Assembly (NCBI GenBank): GCA_022496805.1
Contig: CM040087.1
Span: 29,784,253 to 29,848,252, forward strand
From: Pohlia nutans
Taxonomy: Eukaryota > Streptophyta > Bryopsida > Bryales > Mniaceae
Direction: 5' to 3'
Length of the DNA: 64,000 nucleotides
The translations under genes were made by a program, and so were the position numbers. The notes beneath the pieces are model-generated. The model searched no databases. It saw nothing but the letters and a program-made list of their open reading frames with translations, and was not told the origin of the DNA. Positions 60,901 to 64,000 of this stretch are shown piece by piece. How positions within the stretch are numbered: position 1 is the first letter of the stretch; each line of letters begins with the position of its first letter.

Positions 60901-63900
60901 GTAGGATAAGTGTTTCAAGTGAAGGAGAAACAAGGTCTTTAAAAGAAGGAGAAGATGGCCGAGAAGAGGGCAGGGGGAACGGTATGGATGAAGTGTGTCC
61001 TACGTTTCCTAGTTCTACAAATTCTGCAGATAATCATGTCGATGACCTTGCCGATGAAGGAGATCTTCTCGTTGCTGCTGACTTACTTGACACAAGCAAG
61101 GACTTGGTGCTGGATGAAAATGTGCAGCTGCCATCCACTGTACTATCTATTGGCTTTGCAAATCTATCTATTGGCTTTGCAAATCTAGAAACTAGAAACG
61201 TCCCCGCCCTTTGTTTGGCTTACAACCAGGTGGTTACAGATAAAAGATTTGATGAGTCCACTTTCCGCTTAGCTTCGTATGAGAGTCCCTTGGCAATGTT
61301 TCGCTCCTACAGGATGTGTTCAGCGTTTCAGACTGCTTGGCACAACAGCGTGGCATCTGGCACTTGGAGCCATATGCTGGATCCTTGTAAAGCTCTTTGC
61401 ATGTTTGAACATCGGGGGAAATGCAACGATGATGCCTGTCCATGGCAGCATATGGCTGACTACACTCTGGACGACGCTCACCTTCTATCACAGCTCAGCA
61501 AGTACTTGAATCCTGTGCAAAAAATTGAAGCTCAGAAGTTGTCTCCAGAAGCAGTCAGCGCAACACTTGGAGAAATCATCAATGGAGCATCCAAAGATGT
61601 TGGGTCTATTATCAGCAATAAATTGCTACTTCCTAGACCCCTCACTTGGAATAAAGGCTCACCTGCACCTTTTTATAAGATTGGACCATATCCTATCAAT
61701 CAAGACGAGAGCTTGGTTCCCAGAGTGAGGTGTTGTCTTAGTAATCAATATAAATTTAATTTGTTTACGTCCTTTACGCTTTCGTCTGCAATACGGAGGC
61801 CAATGCCCTCAGATATGCCTTGCTTGCCTACGGTATTCTTTAATACCGACAGGCAATCGACTACTCCGGATTCAAGTGGTTGGCGCTATACTGGAGAAAG
61901 ATCACTGGCTTGTATCGAGGTTAGTGAAAGTACTTTCTGTGTGGACTTAAAGTTTAGTCAGTGGTAGCCTTTGGAAGATTGCTGGTCACTTGAGCATCAG
62001 GAAGTTACTATTCCTTGGCTGACTTGGACAGCTCAAGTTTGTCTTTGGTCACTCTGAATTTAAGGCAGTGGCACCTCGTTGACGCAGGAACACGTTCACA
62101 ACGAACCTGGAGATATTGAAGCGTGGCTGGAGCTTGCTCTTATACGCATTGACTTTGATCTGAATTGCGCAGATAATGATGCGTACAATGAAGTGAGTTA
62201 ATTGCAGACTGAGGATTGTTTTATATTTGAATTTGTGAGATGCATGTTGCTGTGTCTTGTTTGTCACATGATACCAAGACCAGTCATGTGACGAACATGA
62301 CACAGTCTTCTATTATGGTGCTCGAGACTGAATTGTTTGTTAGAGAATATCTAAACCATGACTAGATATTTTAGAAAGTGATGTATCAGATCAAAGTTTA
62401 CTCTGTTGTTCCATGTCCTGGAACTGAGTACTTTTGTGCTCATTGTCTAACTTGTTGGCTTGTGAACAGGCCTTATACGTTCTTTCACGGGCCCTGGAGG
62501 CAAATCCCACTATGGCCTCCTTATGGATTGTCTACATAGGCTTATTTTATCATGGGAAAGGCGAAATTGGCGTTGATGACTTATTTTTTCATGCGGTATT
62601 TGTCCACTTTCTTTTGATAAAGGAAGTCTCCTTTAACTGCATCCTCGTGATTTTTTGACTTAAGCGAAGCATTTCTCATGGTTGTTCTGGACTCTACTTA
62701 TCGTTTTATATTTGAAAGCTTTGTGTATCTTGTATACCGGTATGTGAGACTAAATCTCGAACTCAAGTTCCATCTTTTGAACCCACATGAAGTTTGAGTT
62801 TCTATAATCTAAGTGCACTCTCTTGTGGATTCTCATTAGTTGTTTGAGGGCTTAATCATCTACCTAGTTTAGTTTCCAACGTTTCTGATTTTTTCCCTAG
62901 AAAATCTTGGTCTCAGTAATCCATTTTCTGTCCAGTAAGTGCCAATTGTCACAATAACTCTACTGGTATTCTTAATTTTGCGATTAAATAACTGAACTTC
63001 TGCGCAGATTGAGAACAGTAAAGGTTCATATGAGTTGCTGCTCCTATACATCAATAGCAGGACGACATTCCCAGAACGATTGAAGGCCTATGAACTGGCC
63101 CTTGAAGCCCTGGTGAATGATGGGGAACATAGCGAGGAGCAGAGCGCCTGCATATTGGACGTGGCCATTCAGATGCTGGATTGCATATGTGTTGCAAAAG
63201 TTACTCAGCTACTGCATATGTGGTCCGAGGCTGTTGCCAACACAAGTAGTACTTCTGCATCAGTATTGACCTGCCTCACACCTGAGGATTGTTGCATCTT
63301 GATGGTGGCTTGTGCTTATGCGGTTGCGTTTGGCCAGCTCCCTCAGAACTATCTTCTCCGTTTAGGATGTAGGCAACAGTTGCCATGGGATCTTGATTGG
63401 TCAAGGTGTTCAGAAGTGCAGGAAGGCTCCAAGGATCTTGTGCTGAAAGTTATGGAGGCAGGTATGCATTGTGCATCTATTTTATCTCAGGAGGTGAGTG
63501 AGCAAGTTATGGCTATCAATTACTTAAAATGCTTGGCGCTGTACCATGGTTCCGAACATGCGCTGCGGATAAGTCGGCAAATTATGGAACGACATTCTAC
63601 CTGCCTCGAACTTGTTCTTCTCATTGTGCATTTGGAAAGGGAGAAAGGATGGAAGGAGGTGTTTCAGCAAGCGTTACATAGTTCATCTAAAGGGTCTACC
63701 GATCAGCAGAGATTGTGGTATCAGTATGCTGTGCATATGCTTAATGCTGAAGGCAGTGTTGGTGCTATGAATATCCTCCACCAGTGTGGAACTGCTGCTT
63801 GCCAAGGCCTCACGGAGTGGGAGAATTTTATTGGTTCTGGTGAGGCGGATCCTACTAGGAAAGCTCTACAGCTGAACACCAGAAGGCTTGAAAAAGCTGA

Positions 63901-64000
63901 TGGTAGCTGTGTGTTTGGTCGTGAAGTAGTGTTTGCGTGGATGAATCTCGCACTATATGAGATGCTCTCTGGCAACAAAGTTGATGCACAATTTGCACTG
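54919..64000 (+). CDS. ZFC3H1-like nuclear RNA-exosome adaptor protein, 3' end beyond window
   Basis: Coding exons: 54919-55059 or -55080, 55430-55670, 55834-55877, 55996-56323, 56576-59845, 60175-60278, 60564-61729, 61799-61919, 62088-62192, 62470-62595, 63008-64000+. With the longer exon 1 they join in frame to 2220 residues so far. Seen: an N-terminal EEGELSSSDDD motif; EFIINFDDSDSEGE; a low-complexity Ser-rich middle; a coiled coil near residues 974-1040 (EERELRRAYREAQ-like; 58722-58925); a C-x7-C-x4-C-x3-H finger near residue 1660 (CMFEHRGKCNDDACPWQH); then half-TPR-like helices from about residue 1810 (DIEAWLELALIRID, ALYVLSRALEANP). Known: this layout is that of ZFC3H1 (zf-C3H1 domain), which links nuclear exosome targeting (PAXT-like) with the MTR4 helicase and poly(A) RNA decay in the nucleus. 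Intron 61730-61798 is only 69 bp. Exon 1's donor is uncertain; both candidates are phase 0. Confidence 0.85.

Noticed and set aside
63466..63495. Possible intron in the last ZFC3H1 exon (GTATGCATTG..TCTCAG)
   Set aside because: About 30 bp is too short for a plant intron, and the sequence is in frame without stops.

Overview
The window reads as nuclear DNA of a land plant. Genes carry spliceosomal introns, one gene begins with a plastid-transit-like leader, one is the plant form of the exosome-adaptor protein ZFC3H1, and the transposons are plant types: CACTA/En-Spm with DUF4216 and TNP1 genes, and Stowaway- and Tourist-like MITEs. The genus cannot be read from the sequence. A piggyBac-type transposase and a SWIM-finger protein remnant point weakly to a non-seed plant; that is inference.

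Layout. 1-9.4 kb is gene-bearing. It holds a four-exon predicted five-bladed beta-propeller (glycoside-hydrolase-like) protein at 1299-4937, whose second intron appears to be GC-AG, and a single-exon von Willebrand A protein at 8460-9383 directly after a 278-bp (GA)n tract. MITEs sit in the introns and flanks. 9.4-14.5 kb is AT-rich repeat debris. 14559-22615 is a CACTA element (A). 22.9-34.7 kb holds a decayed SWIM-finger gene, a GC-rich satellite block (54-bp units passing into about 190-bp units), a long low-complexity block and unidentified decayed coding sequence. 34747-41312 is a piggyBac-type transposase pseudogene on the minus strand, split by a 4.7-kb CACTA element (C, 35053-39771). 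Next come a tandem array of palindromic MITEs (41664-42413) and a second member of the A family, CACTA B (42488-50035), inverted relative to A. B carries a broken fragment of a host gene resembling XAP5/FAM50 (XCT). 50.8-53.2 kb has a repeat-containing hypothetical ORF and a nearly perfect 163-bp hairpin MITE. 53.5-64 kb is the 5' part of the ZFC3H1-like gene, which runs off the right edge.

How parts relate. Only three genes look functional: the beta-propeller, vWA and ZFC3H1-like genes. The rest is a nested transposon landscape. Order of events can partly be read: piggyBac landed first and CACTA C then inserted into its open reading frame (3-bp target duplication ACC). TTAA-flanked 540-bp elements with CCCTTT-like ends are inside both A and B and elsewhere, and look like non-autonomous piggyBac-type derivatives. 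Each CACTA element here keeps at most accessory or C-terminal transposase parts, with stops or frameshifts, so all three look non-autonomous in their present form.

All calls come from reading the sequence. Homology statements rest on remembered family motifs and no database was searched.
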